From NCBI GenBank assembly GCA_963422285.2, contig CAXXJO010000002.1:248001-312000 (forward strand): 64,000 nucleotides of DNA, given 5' to 3'. The translations under genes were made by a program, and so were the position numbers. The DNA comes from VXYL01 sp963422285. Lineage in GTDB: Bacteria > Pseudomonadota > Gammaproteobacteria > Pseudomonadales > Azotimanducaceae. The notes under the pieces are model-generated. The model did not search any database. It was not told the DNA's origin and was given only the letters and a program-made list of their open reading frames with translations. Positions 26,328 through 34,094 of the stretch are shown piece after piece; the first letter of the stretch is position 1; the number at the start of each line of letters is the position of its first letter.

Positions 26328-27575
26328 TTGCAAGCCCGGGAATTCGACCGACCGGCGCGCTGGTACCGCGCTCTGCTCGACTACCGCGTGCCGATCTGCG
26401 CGGCGCTGATGATCGTGGCGCTGACGTCGACGTTCTTGCTCGGCTCCCAGAGCGCGTCGAGCTTCGCCACCTATCTGCTTGCGATCTACGTATTCGCCGC
26501 CACCAGCAAGTGGCGGGCGCTGTTGCTCGACCGGGGATTGCTGCTGATCGCCGCCCTGCTTCTCTACCTTGCGCTGACGAGCCTGTGGTCGACGCCATGG
26601 GACGCGCGGGGCGCCTTCGGCCAAGCGATCCGGGCGGTACTGGTTTTCGCCTTCTTGGTCTCCATCGCCGAATGCATGCAGGTGGACTGGTTCCGCCAGC
26701 GCATGACTCTGGCGGTGGCCACGGTGGGCGCTGCCGCGGCGGCGGCGGCGATCTGGGTCTTCTTCGCCGAACCGCCCGCTGACGCGCGCCTGAACGGACT
26801 CGGCCAGCTCGACACCCATGTCGCCGCCGGCATGGTGTTCGCAGCAGCGGGCCTGTGCGCCTTGGCATGGTTGTGGAGCGCCGACGACCACAGCGGCACC
26901 GTCTCGAAATGGAGCGCGCGGGCCTCCGTAGTCGTGCTGACCGTGGCGGTGGCGCTGACAGCGTCCAGAAACGCCGTGACGAGCGGCGCGTTCGGCGCCG
27001 TCTGTCTGCTGCTCAGCCATCGAATCGCCAAACCGCGGCGTTTCATCGCCTGGGCCGGCTTGTCCGCGGCGGCCTTGGGCGGTGCGCTCGCCGCCGCCTA
27101 CTTCCTCGTCCCCGGCGCCGACGCGGCCATCCTGCCCCGGGGCGACAGCTTTCGCATGGAAATCTGGTCCTACTACATGGAGCGGATTGCCGCCGACGGC
27201 CCCTGGTTCGGACTCGGCGTGCTCACCGACGATCTGACGGCAGTGGCCGGCTGGCCAGTGCAGCATCCCCACAACCTATACCTCGCTGTGGCCTGGGAAG
27301 GCGGCCTGTTCGGGCTCGGCCTGCTGCTGACGGTAATCGCCACCACGCTGCGGACGCTGTTTGCGCACTACGCCGAAGCCGAGGCGAAGCTGGGGCTGGC
27401 GATCTGGGCGCTAGCCCTGCCCGGCTATCTGGTGGACGGTTACGAGCTGGTGGACAAGATCGGCTGGACGTGGCTGCTGTTCTGGCTGCCGGTGGCCATC
27501 GCCTTGAGCCTGCGCGGAGGCAGCGTCCTCGCCGATGCGCGACGCTTCGGCGCCCGCCACCCCTATCCGCCTTGA
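26328..27575 (+). CDS. O-antigen ligase/polymerase-like membrane protein (Wzy_C type)
   Basis: A 415-residue polytopic inner-membrane protein with about ten hydrophobic helices. Family members ligate or polymerise surface polysaccharide on the periplasmic side. Seen: the large periplasmic-loop region and the conserved VQHPHNLYLAVAWEGGLFG near residue 312, the hallmark of the Wzy_C family, with an aromatic and charged pre-loop (DSFRMEIWSYYMERIA). The start is a TTG at 26328 with GGAG about nine bases upstream; no in-frame ATG lies near the first helix. The stop overlaps the convergent glycosyltransferase by 13 bp. Together with the two glycosyltransferases this suggests a small polysaccharide locus. 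Confidence 0.8.
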   Translation: MQAREFDRPARWYRALLDYRVPICAALMIVALTSTFLLGSQSASSFATYLLAIYVFAATSKWRALLLDRGLLLIAALLLYLALTSLWSTPWDARGAFGQAIRAVLVFAFLVSIAECMQVDWFRQRMTLAVATVGAAAAAAAIWVFFAEPPADARLNGLGQLDTHVAAGMVFAAAGLCALAWLWSADDHSGTVSKWSARASVVVLTVAVALTASRNAVTSGAFGAVCLLLSHRIAKPRRFIAWAGLSAAALGGALAAAYFLVPGADAAILPRGDSFRMEIWSYYMERIAADGPWFGLGVLTDDLTAVAGWPVQHPHNLYLAVAWEGGLFGLGLLLTVIATTLRTLFAHYAEAEAKLGLAIWALALPGYLVDGYELVDKIGWTWLLFWLPVAIALSLRGGSVLADARRFGARHPYPP

Positions 27576-28657
27576 TGACGAGGCTCGCCCGGAAGCCCGG
27601 GTTGCCGGCCGGCTGCAGCGGCCAGCACATCGACTGTCTGCCGGGCGGCGCGGTCCCACGAGAACAGCCGGCTGCGTACGCGAGCATTGGCTGCGAGGCG
27701 ACTGCAGGTTCGTGAATCGTTCGCCAGTCGCATGAACGCCTCGGCGATGCGGTCGGGTTTGCCGGGATCGACCAGCAGCGCGGCATCGCCGCCCACCTCG
27801 GACAGAACGCCGGCGTTGGACGTAATGACCGGCTTGCCCTGCTGCATCGCTTCCAGCAGCGGGATGCCGAACCCTTCGTAGAACGACGCCAGCACTAGCG
27901 CGTCACACCCTTGATAGAGACCCGCCAGCCGTGCATCGGAAATCGGCCCGAGGTCGACGATGCGCTCGCCCACGTCGCCGGCCGCGATCATCCCGGCCAG
28001 CTCGTCCTGCTTCCACCCATCCGGGCCGACCAGCACCAAATCGTGGTGCTTCAGGCCGCGCGTCACCGCGCGATGGAATCCTTCTATCGTACCGGGCAGA
28101 TTCTTGCGCGGCTCCTTCTGGCCGACGAACAGGAAGTACGGTCTCGGATGCTTGAACGGGATGATCTCCTCAACGGAGCGCGCTGCCAGCGGCACCACAT
28201 CCACGTCCCGGCGACCGCTGAACCGGCAAACCTGGGCCGCGGTGGCGGTGGAAACCGCGAGGATGCGTTTCGCCCTCGCCAGCGCCAGCGGCATGAAGAC
28301 GGCGTCCACCAGCCAGTTCAGGGGCTTCATGGTCTCCGGCGCCTGACGCCAGGCCATATCGTGGATGGTGACAACGGCGGGAATGCCAGTCAGCGCCAGA
28401 GGCAGGTTGTGCCGCGGCCCCCAGTACACGTCCACACGGTCGCGCTGCGCCCAGCGCGGGAACAGAAAGTGGACCGCCAGCTGCGGCAGCGATTCGCTAC
28501 GCAGCGTGGCGCGAAACGCCAGCGGTGCCGGCAAGGCGCGGTCCAGGTAGACGAACAGCTCATGGCTGGCGGCCATTCGAGACAGGATCTCGTAAGCGTA
28601 GACGCCGATGCCGGTGTAGGGATGGCACAGCGGTCGGCCGTCAACGGCAATGCGCAC
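27563..28657 (-). CDS. Glycosyltransferase family 4 (GT-B fold)
   Basis: A 364-residue GT-B glycosyltransferase that adds a sugar from a nucleotide sugar to a surface glycan. Seen: RIAVDGRPLCHPYTGIGVYAYE at the N-terminus, the acceptor-domain TIHDMAW, the donor-domain YFLFVGQKEPRKN, and the E-x7-E-type motif FYEGFGIPLLEAMQQGKPVI near residue 280-300. Start: the GTG at 28657 with AAGCGG upstream gives the family N-terminus; a TTG two codons earlier is possible, and the longer open frame to 28798 overlaps the upstream gene. It follows the other glycosyltransferase by about 20 bp and is probably translated from the same mRNA. Confidence 0.85.
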   Translation of the reverse strand: MRIAVDGRPLCHPYTGIGVYAYEILSRMAASHELFVYLDRALPAPLAFRATLRSESLPQLAVHFLFPRWAQRDRVDVYWGPRHNLPLALTGIPAVVTIHDMAWRQAPETMKPLNWLVDAVFMPLALARAKRILAVSTATAAQVCRFSGRRDVDVVPLAARSVEEIIPFKHPRPYFLFVGQKEPRKNLPGTIEGFHRAVTRGLKHHDLVLVGPDGWKQDELAGMIAAGDVGERIVDLGPISDARLAGLYQGCDALVLASFYEGFGIPLLEAMQQGKPVITSNAGVLSEVGGDAALLVDPGKPDRIAEAFMRLANDSRTCSRLAANARVRSRLFSWDRAARQTVDVLAAAAGRQPGLPGEPRHQGG

Positions 28658-28680
28658 GTCCAAAGACCGCTTCGATGCGG

Positions 28681-29841
28681 CTACTTCATTGCTGGTGCGA
28701 AAGGCGTCGCCGGTTCGGTGCCGGTTCGCTCCAGCCCCAGCAACGATTGGTAGATGTCTAGGTAGCGGTCGCCCATCAGCTGGCCGTTGAACAGGCACTC
28801 GAAGCGCTGCCGCGCCCGCGCACCCATGAGCCGCGCCAAGTCGGGACGACAGTGCAGTTGGTCCATGGCGAAGCGCAACGCCTTGTGGGAAGCCGGCGTA
28901 ACCACGAAGCCGGTCTCGCCATCGACGTTGACGTGGCTGGTGCCGGAGCCTACTTCAGTGGAGATCAGCGGCTTGCCGTGCATGGCGCCTTCGAGGAGGG
29001 TCACGCCGAACGCCTCGGAGCGCATGTACGAAGGGAACACGACCCCACTGCTGAGCTCGATGAGCGCCACCTTGATCTCGTCGGAAACCTGGCCGGCAAA
29101 GGTGACGTTGGCAAGCCCGAGCTCCCTAGCCTGCTTCTTGAGTTCGGCCTCGGTGGGTCCCGAGCCGACGATGACCACTCGGTAGGGGGCGTCCGCCATG
29201 GCGTCGAGCAGAATGTGCAGGCACTTGTAGTAGCGCAGTACGCCGATGAACAGGAAGAACCCCTCCCCGTAGCGGCGGCGCGCCGCGACGATATGCTCCT
29301 GCGTCGCTTGCGGGTACGAGGTCTGGTCCAGTCCGATGGGCACGATATCGACGCTGTCCTCGAAACGCGGCAGCACGTTGGAAGTAGCGAAGTAGTTGGG
29401 CGAGGTGCAGACGATGCGGTCGACGGATTTCAGAAACCGCGTCATCAGCGGCAGGTACAGACGCGCCAGCAGACGCTGCCGGACGATGTCGGAGTGGTAG
29501 GTGAGCACCGTCGGCAGCTGTACGCGGGCAGCGAAATGCATCATATCCGCGAACGGCCACGGGAAGTGGTAGTGGACCACATCCGCCCACTTCAGCAAAC
29601 GGCGAAAGATGGTCAAGGCCTGGAACGATACGCTGCACGAAGCCATCTCGATATCCAGCTTGGAGCGGTACACCACTGCTTCGTCGCGTCGAACCACGCG
29701 CGGCCGAATGGACGGGCTGGTGCAAAGCACACGGCTGTCGACGCCGTGGCACTGGGTGTTCAGGCAGATTTGCCGGATCGTCTCCTCCAGCCCTCCCTGG
29801 GTCTGGGGGAAATAGGTGCGGTAGACATGGAGTACACGCAT
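28681..29841 (-). CDS. Glycosyltransferase family 4 (GT-B fold)
   Basis: A 386-residue GT-B enzyme. Seen: MRVLHVYRTYFPQTQGGLEETI, the glycine-rich N-terminal loop typical of mannosyl/glucosyl transferases of surface polysaccharides; LTYHSDIVRQ; the donor-binding FFLFIGVLRYYKCLHILLDA; and PSYMRSEAFGVTLLEGAMHGKPLI with the EAFG-x4-E motif. It is first in a two-gene minus-strand unit with the GT4 gene at 27563-28657. The donor sugar and acceptor are not determinable. The start ATG at 29841 is unambiguous and gives the family N-terminus. The upstream 310 bp contain no gene and should hold the promoter. Confidence 0.88.
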   Translation of the reverse strand: MRVLHVYRTYFPQTQGGLEETIRQICLNTQCHGVDSRVLCTSPSIRPRVVRRDEAVVYRSKLDIEMASCSVSFQALTIFRRLLKWADVVHYHFPWPFADMMHFAARVQLPTVLTYHSDIVRQRLLARLYLPLMTRFLKSVDRIVCTSPNYFATSNVLPRFEDSVDIVPIGLDQTSYPQATQEHIVAARRRYGEGFFLFIGVLRYYKCLHILLDAMADAPYRVVIVGSGPTEAELKKQARELGLANVTFAGQVSDEIKVALIELSSGVVFPSYMRSEAFGVTLLEGAMHGKPLISTEVGSGTSHVNVDGETGFVVTPASHKALRFAMDQLHCRPDLARLMGARARQRFECLFNGQLMGDRYLDIYQSLLGLERTGTEPATPFAPAMK

Positions 29842-30154
29842 TGATGTGTGGATCGCCCCGCCAGTTGCCCTGCAAGCCTACACCACAACGCCCCGCTTTG
29901 GCTTTGCAAGTCGACAGAGTGCGGAATCCCGGGCATGATGTGGACATGATGAATGTCACGTCGCTTGTTGACGAAAGTGGTTTCGCGCCTGTGCGTCTGT
30001 CGGCATAGTGTCCCCAGCTATCGAGTGAACCAGCAGATGCCGGAAGCAGCGGCGAAGCATCAATGAGACCCGTTTCAAGCGCTACGGCCGCGTGGACGCT
30101 ATCCACGGTTGGGTCTCGACATCTCCATCGGCGACATTTCGGGCGCTGGCCGCC
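29842..30154. other. Gene-free promoter region between divergent units
   Basis: About 310 bp between the glycosyltransferase start and the decayed secreted-protein gene. No credible frame, repeat or RNA was seen; it presumably holds the glycosyltransferase promoter. Confidence 0.4.
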
Positions 30155-30722
30155 ATGATGCCGCGACTTCGAGGTCTAGTCGTGGCGCTGGTTCTGGCGC
30201 AGGCTGCTGCGTTCGGCCAAGATGCCGGAAAGGAGAGCATCGAGCCGTTGCCGGCAAGGCCGGTGGTTATACCCGGGACTTGACCGCGCAAGCGGTTCTC
30301 CTCGTCGGCTTCAGCCGCGCATCGAACGAGCAGACGCTGCCTTGGCGGCAGCGGATCGACGAGTGTGCGAACGATGCGCGACCGGCATCTTCGGCAGTTG
30401 CATCCCCTGTCTCCGACTGCCCGCGCCTGCCCGTCTACGGCATCGTCGTTCTGGCAGATGCGACACGCTGGATACGAGGGCTCGTGGCTCGGACGATGGG
30501 TCGCACGATACCAAAAGCGGGCACAAGCGCATCCTGATGGCTGAGGAGCGGGCGGATGCCTGGCGATCCTTGGCGGGCGCTGGCGACAAGGATGCAGCCT
30601 ATGTGATTCGTCTTGACGCCGGCGGGCACGTTTGCTTCCGACACGCGGGCCCGGTGACGGACGCGGTACTCGCCGCCCTGTTCGATGCGCCATGCGGCGG
30701 GTCTTGTCCTGCCTCTTCCTAA
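30155..30722 (+). pseudogene. Decayed exported protein with thioredoxin-like C-terminus
   Basis: The ATG at 30155 opens a signal-peptide-like MMPRLRGLVVALVLAQAAAFG, but this frame stops at 30283. A second frame then reads DLTAQAVLLVGFSRASNEQT, LPVYGIVVLADATRWIRG and a third from about 30520 reads LMAEERADAWRSLAGAG, YVIRLDAGGHVCFRHAGPVTDAV up to 30722. Joined, these resemble a periplasmic thioredoxin-fold protein without a CxxC motif (a strand, then a D-x-x-G-hairpin and a final helix). At least two frameshifts separate the parts. Identification of the fold is tentative; its being a broken gene is more secure because signal peptide and body line up in order. Confidence 0.5.
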
Positions 30723-30954
30723 GTCGTGGCCGCCGTGGCAATGATGGTGGCTGGAGGCCAAGTTCGATTTCCTCAAGAACCCGCGGCTGCCGATCCACTC
30801 TCTCCACAGCTATCGGCAAGCTCGGTGCCGGCAACCGAATAGAAGCTGCCGACGGGCACGGAGCCGGGGTTGGCTCTGGGGTAGTCGGCAGAGCGTTCAA
30901 GGCAGCGGCGCTGGTTCCGGTATAGTTCTCCACGTGCGTATCGGTGGTATCGGT

Positions 30955-31263
30955 ATGGATGCATCGCGTCTTGCGGATCGGCTGGCGACGAACTGTTTGG
31001 CGCCTGCGATGGCCAGCAAGTATGTCTGGTGGCAGACGTCCGATCGCACTCTCGCCACTCCGCTGCTCCTCCTCGCGCAGATCATGACGCTGGGCACCGT
31101 CGACGATGTCCGTTGGCTGGGGTCCGTGGTTTCCGAAGACGATCTGCGCGAAGTGTTGCGCACTCCGCCGGTTGGCATCTTCAATGGCCGTTCCTGGCGT
31201 TTCTGGCACCTGCGCCTCGGCTGCGAACCAATACCGGAACTGCCCAGACGCCTGCCGAAATGA
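30955..31263 (+). CDS. Small partner protein of the AbiEii-type nucleotidyltransferase
   Basis: A 102-residue protein beginning MDASRLADRLATNCL and containing MASKYVWWQTSDRTLATPLLLLAQIM, VRWLGSVV and SWRFWHLRLGCEPIPELPRRL. It is not an HTH protein of the usual AbiEi antitoxin type, yet it overlaps the next gene by four bases (ATGA at 31260-31263), the hallmark of a coupled pair. Proteins of this shape commonly precede AbiEii-like genes; an antitoxin or helper role is inference. A GTG at 30934 would extend it by seven codons, but the ATG at 30955 is preferred because TATAGT at 30921 could be the -10 box. No membrane segment or metal site is seen. Confidence 0.7.
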   Translation: MDASRLADRLATNCLAPAMASKYVWWQTSDRTLATPLLLLAQIMTLGTVDDVRWLGSVVSEDDLREVLRTPPVGIFNGRSWRFWHLRLGCEPIPELPRRLPK

Positions 31264-31916
31264 CGTTCAAGCCGCTGCTGCACATGTTGCCGAAGGCACA
31301 GCGCGCGCTGTGGCCAGCGCTTGCCAGCATTCCCGATTCGTTCGTCCTGTACGGCGGCACCGCCTTGGCCTTGCGCCTCGGCCACCGGACATCGGTGGAC
31401 TTCGACTTCTTTTGCGCCGAGCCGCTCGATTTCGATCGACTGTTCGCGCTGCCGTTTCTGGTCGATGCCGATGTGCTGCAACGAGCGCCGAATACGCTGA
31501 CCGCATCCGTGGGTGGCGAGATGCCCGTCAAGCTGTCGTTTTTCGGCGACATCGACACCGGCCGCGTGGATGTTCCGCAATGCACCGACGACCGCGTGGC
31601 CCGGGTCGCCTCGCTGCTGGATTTGTTCGCCACCAAGCTGAAGACGCTGCTGCAGAGGGTGTCGGCGCGGGACTATCTGGACATCGCGGCGATCTTGCGG
31701 GCCGGCATCCCGCTCGAAGATGGTCTCGGTGCCGCCGCGGCCCTGTACGGGAGGCCATTTGCGCCCATGGAAGCGGTCAAGGCGCTGGCCTATTTCGGGG
31801 AGGGCGACGCCGCCAACGTCGATGCGGAGAATCAGGCGCTTCTCAGCCAAGCGGCAGCGGCTTGGGACTGCACCGTGTCGAAGATCGTCAAGAGGGAGAA
31901 CATTCGCTTGCTTTGA
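31260..31916 (+). CDS. Nucleotidyltransferase, AbiEii/AbiGii toxin family
   Basis: A 218-residue protein of the DNA polymerase beta superfamily. Seen: the catalytic region YGGTALALRLGHRTSVDFDFF at residues 31-51 with the GG-x-A and DFDF signatures of the family, VKLSFFGDI as the third-acidic-residue strand, and LLDLFATKLKTLLQR followed by ARDYLDIAAIL, which are typical of AbiEii-like toxins. Family members (AbiE, MenT) halt growth by modifying tRNA or similar nucleotides. The four-base overlap with the upstream gene argues for a two-gene toxin-antitoxin or abortive-infection module. The frame is unbroken, unlike most other defence-type genes in the window. Confidence 0.8.
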   Translation: MTFKPLLHMLPKAQRALWPALASIPDSFVLYGGTALALRLGHRTSVDFDFFCAEPLDFDRLFALPFLVDADVLQRAPNTLTASVGGEMPVKLSFFGDIDTGRVDVPQCTDDRVARVASLLDLFATKLKTLLQRVSARDYLDIAAILRAGIPLEDGLGAAAALYGRPFAPMEAVKALAYFGEGDAANVDAENQALLSQAAAAWDCTVSKIVKRENIRLL

Positions 31917-31925
31917 GCAGCCAGA

Positions 31926-32822
31926 CTAATCCTCCATCAGCGCCTTGTGCCGGGTGAGGCCGTGCCGGCGGGCCAGCAGCCGTTCGTCGTCGCCCATATC
32001 GGTACGCGGCCGGGGAATCATCTCGAAGTGCCGGTAGGCGTCTTCGCCCTTCACCAGGATGGCGCGATCGCCTGCCGCCTTGGTCTGGCGGACATCGGTG
32101 GCACAGTAGCGCAGCATCATGCCGATGCGACGGTCGCCGGAGCGGTTGGGCTCGGAGCCGTGGATGACGCGCACATGGTGAATGGACATTTCGCCCGGCG
32201 CCAAGGGCGCGAGCACGGTCTTCGCTTCGTCCACCGAAGCCTTCACCACTTGGCCGCGGCTTAGCAGGTTGTCGTCGGCGAAGGTGTCGTCCTGCTCGAA
32301 GACGGGGCCTTCGTGGCTGCCGGGCAGGAAGCGCATGGGACCGGTGTTCGGGCCGGCGTCGGACAGCGCGATCCAGGCGGTGGCGACGTGGTGAGGCTCC
32401 AGGCCCCAGTAGGTGGCGTCCTGATGGTAGGAAACGTAGGCTGGGCCGGGCTTTTTTCTGGCGCGGGGCGTCCCCTCGCGCTCCCCCGCCGAGGGCTCTC
32501 TCCTTGCGAGGGGCGTCCCCTCGCGCTCCCCCGCTGAGGGCTCCTTGATGAACCAGTCCATGGACCACAGCAGCACGTTGGGGCCAAGCACCGCGGAGAC
32601 CGGCTCGACGATGCGCGGGTCGTGAACCAGATCCCAAGCCCAGGCATGGGTGATGGGCAGGCCCTGCCGGGCGGCTCGCTTCTTGCCCGATTCGGCGGCA
32701 GCCTCGGCGGTTTCCAGCCGGTCGCGCAGACGTCGCGTCTCCTCATCCGAGAACACGCGGATGGGGAACAGAAAGCCGTTGCGGCGATAGCATTCGAGCT
32801 GCCGTTGGCTGAGCCGGGTCAT
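31926..32822 (-). CDS. Phytanoyl-CoA dioxygenase (PhyH) family protein carrying a 30-residue repeat insertion
   Basis: A 298-residue Fe(II)/2-oxoglutarate-dependent oxygenase. Seen: WSMDWFIKEP, the iron-binding YHQDATYWG (His-x-Asp), the later SIHHVRVIHGSEPNRSGDRRIG with the third His and the 2-oxoglutarate-binding Arg. Between FIK and PGPAYVSYHQD lies an extra 30 residues that read as two near-identical 15-residue units, EPSAGEREGTPLARR and EPSAGEREGTPRARK. Homologues go directly from KEP to the YVSYHQD strand, so this is an insertion encoded by the DNA element at 32465-32544. It lies close to the active-site His, yet the frame is kept. The start at 32822 overlaps the stop of the upstream isomerase gene (ATGA). 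The substrate is unknown. Confidence 0.85.
   Translation of the reverse strand: MTRLSQRQLECYRRNGFLFPIRVFSDEETRRLRDRLETAEAAAESGKKRAARQGLPITHAWAWDLVHDPRIVEPVSAVLGPNVLLWSMDWFIKEPSAGEREGTPLARREPSAGEREGTPRARKKPGPAYVSYHQDATYWGLEPHHVATAWIALSDAGPNTGPMRFLPGSHEGPVFEQDDTFADDNLLSRGQVVKASVDEAKTVLAPLAPGEMSIHHVRVIHGSEPNRSGDRRIGMMLRYCATDVRQTKAAGDRAILVKGEDAYRHFEMIPRPRTDMGDDERLLARRHGLTRHKALMED
32465..32544 (+). repeat. Dimeric 45-bp-period palindrome-prone element, copy 1 (inside PhyH gene)
   Basis: Two units (starting 32465 and 32510) share about 34 bases in nearly identical form: GGGGCGTCCCCTCGCGCTCC continuing into CCCGCYGAGGGCTC. Within a unit CCCTCG can pair with CGAGGG, and between units GAGGGG pairs with CCCCTC across three bases. 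The same dimer with the same 45-bp period occurs at 34926-35003 in an unrelated gene on the opposite coding strand, so it is a DNA-level element and not a protein domain. Confidence 0.85.
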
Positions 32823-33607
32823 GGGCTGGCTCCAAGTCCATAGGGCGCACCCCAGCCGAGGCCCTCGCGAGTGGTGGTCTTGGGGCGGTATTCGCAGCCA
32901 ATCCAGCCGCCATAGCCGAGCCGGTCGCATTGCGCGAACAGATACGGCAGGTTGACCTCGCCGTACTGGGGCTCGAACCGGCCGGGAACGCTGGAGAACT
33001 GGATGTGGCCGATGGCGTCCAGGTTCTCGGCCAGTCGCCGCGCCAAGTTTCCTTCCATGATCTGGCGGTGGTAGAAGTCGTATTGCAGATAGACGTTGGC
33101 GCGGCCCACGGCATCGATGATGCGGCGGGTTTGCGCGGTGCGGGTCAAGAAGTAGCCGGGCGTGTCCTCCACGTTCAGCGGTTCGAGGAGGATGCGAATG
33201 TCGTGCGCTCTGGCAAGGTCCGCGGCGTGACGCACATTGTCCACCAGCACAGCCGCCGCTTCCGTACGCGCCGCGTCGTCCACCACGCCGGCCATGACGT
33301 GGATCATCGCTACGCCCAGCGGCTCGGCGTAGCTCAGCGCTCGCTCGAAGTCGCGGCGGAAGTCCGCTTGCCGGCCCGGCACCGCCGCTAATCCCCGTTC
33401 GCCCAGCGGCGCATCGCCAAGGGGCGTGTTGAGCAGGATCATCTCGATATCCGCATCGTCGAGCCACTGCTTGATCCGGCCGACGGGCTCGACGTAGGGG
33501 AAGAGATACTCGACGGCGGCAAAACCCGCTTGCCGAGCCGCGCGGAAACGGGCGGCGATGGGCAGTTCGGGGAACATGGTGGTGACGTTGGCGGCGAATC
33601 GGGGCAA
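32819..33607 (-). CDS. hyi: Hydroxypyruvate isomerase-like sugar isomerase/epimerase (TIM barrel)
   Basis: A 262-residue xylose-isomerase-like TIM-barrel protein. Seen: PRFAANVTTMFPELP at the start, AAVEYLFPYVEP, IHVMAGVVDDAA, LEPLNVEDTPGYFL, LQYDFYHRQIMEG, VPGRFEPQYGEVNLPYLF, and WIGCEYRPKTTTREGLGW at the end, all matching hydroxypyruvate/2-oxo-tetronate isomerases, with metal-binding Glu and His at LEPLN and YDFYH. The start is a TTG at 33607; the only nearby ATG would remove the first beta strand. The stop overlaps the PhyH start by four bases. The pair may act on an oxidised sugar or hydroxy acid, but the link is inference from spacing. Confidence 0.8.
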   Translation of the reverse strand: MPRFAANVTTMFPELPIAARFRAARQAGFAAVEYLFPYVEPVGRIKQWLDDADIEMILLNTPLGDAPLGERGLAAVPGRQADFRRDFERALSYAEPLGVAMIHVMAGVVDDAARTEAAAVLVDNVRHAADLARAHDIRILLEPLNVEDTPGYFLTRTAQTRRIIDAVGRANVYLQYDFYHRQIMEGNLARRLAENLDAIGHIQFSSVPGRFEPQYGEVNLPYLFAQCDRLGYGGWIGCEYRPKTTTREGLGWGAPYGLGASP

Positions 33608-33651
33608 CGCGGGGCTTCTCGTCTCGGGGTCGGCAGAGTGTACCTGCGGGC

Positions 33652-34032
33652 TTACCGGAAGATATCCTCCAGTTTGCGCCGCGCTTCGCCCTGCTCGTCG
33701 TTCGGTTCGGCAGGCTCGGCGGTCGGCTCTGTCCCGCGGTCTGAAAACAGCGCATCGAGATTCGTCTTCGCCCGCGCTTGGCGGACGTTGGATCCCGGCT
33801 GGCAGGCGTCCGGCTTCGGCCTGAAGAAATCGCAGAAGTTCGCGCCTTCCTTGTGGACTGGCGGTTCGGCGCGTTCATCGGCGCACGAATCCGTCGCCTT
33901 GGCGCGGTAGTGCTGGCACAGCCGGCAGCAGTGCAGGTCCTCGAAGCAGACCGGGCAGTTCATATGCCGCGTGATCGGCCGCGGCAACGCCGCAAGCGAC
34001 GCGCCGCAGTTCCAGCAGCCCAATTCGGCCAT
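33652..34032 (-). CDS. Conserved small zinc-ribbon-like protein of unknown function
   Basis: A 126-residue cytosolic protein. Four to six paired cysteines are visible: CWNCG near residue 6, then CPVCFEDLHCCRLCQHY, and a later KEGANFCDFFRP. The C-terminal half is acidic and low complexity (TEPTAEPAEPNDEQGEA) and ends RRKLEDIFR. This matches a conserved hypothetical family in gammaproteobacteria; zinc binding is inferred from the Cys pairs. It is divergent from the DUF2961 gene 62 bp away, so both promoters lie in that short gap. Function is unknown. Confidence 0.75.
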   Translation of the reverse strand: MAELGCWNCGASLAALPRPITRHMNCPVCFEDLHCCRLCQHYRAKATDSCADERAEPPVHKEGANFCDFFRPKPDACQPGSNVRQARAKTNLDALFSDRGTEPTAEPAEPNDEQGEARRKLEDIFR

Positions 34033-34094
34033 TTCTTCGGCTATCCAGGAAACGGTATTCTCAGGTGCGATTCTACTCCACTGGAGGCGCGACC

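Noticed and set aside
32465..32544. CRISPR-like or minisatellite array
   Set aside because: Only two units, no spacers, and the same dimer occurs in another gene; it is a dispersed element.
31926..33878. A single 650-residue protein including the PhyH domain
   Set aside because: Only the last 298 codons match PhyH; the upstream part overlaps the isomerase gene in another frame.
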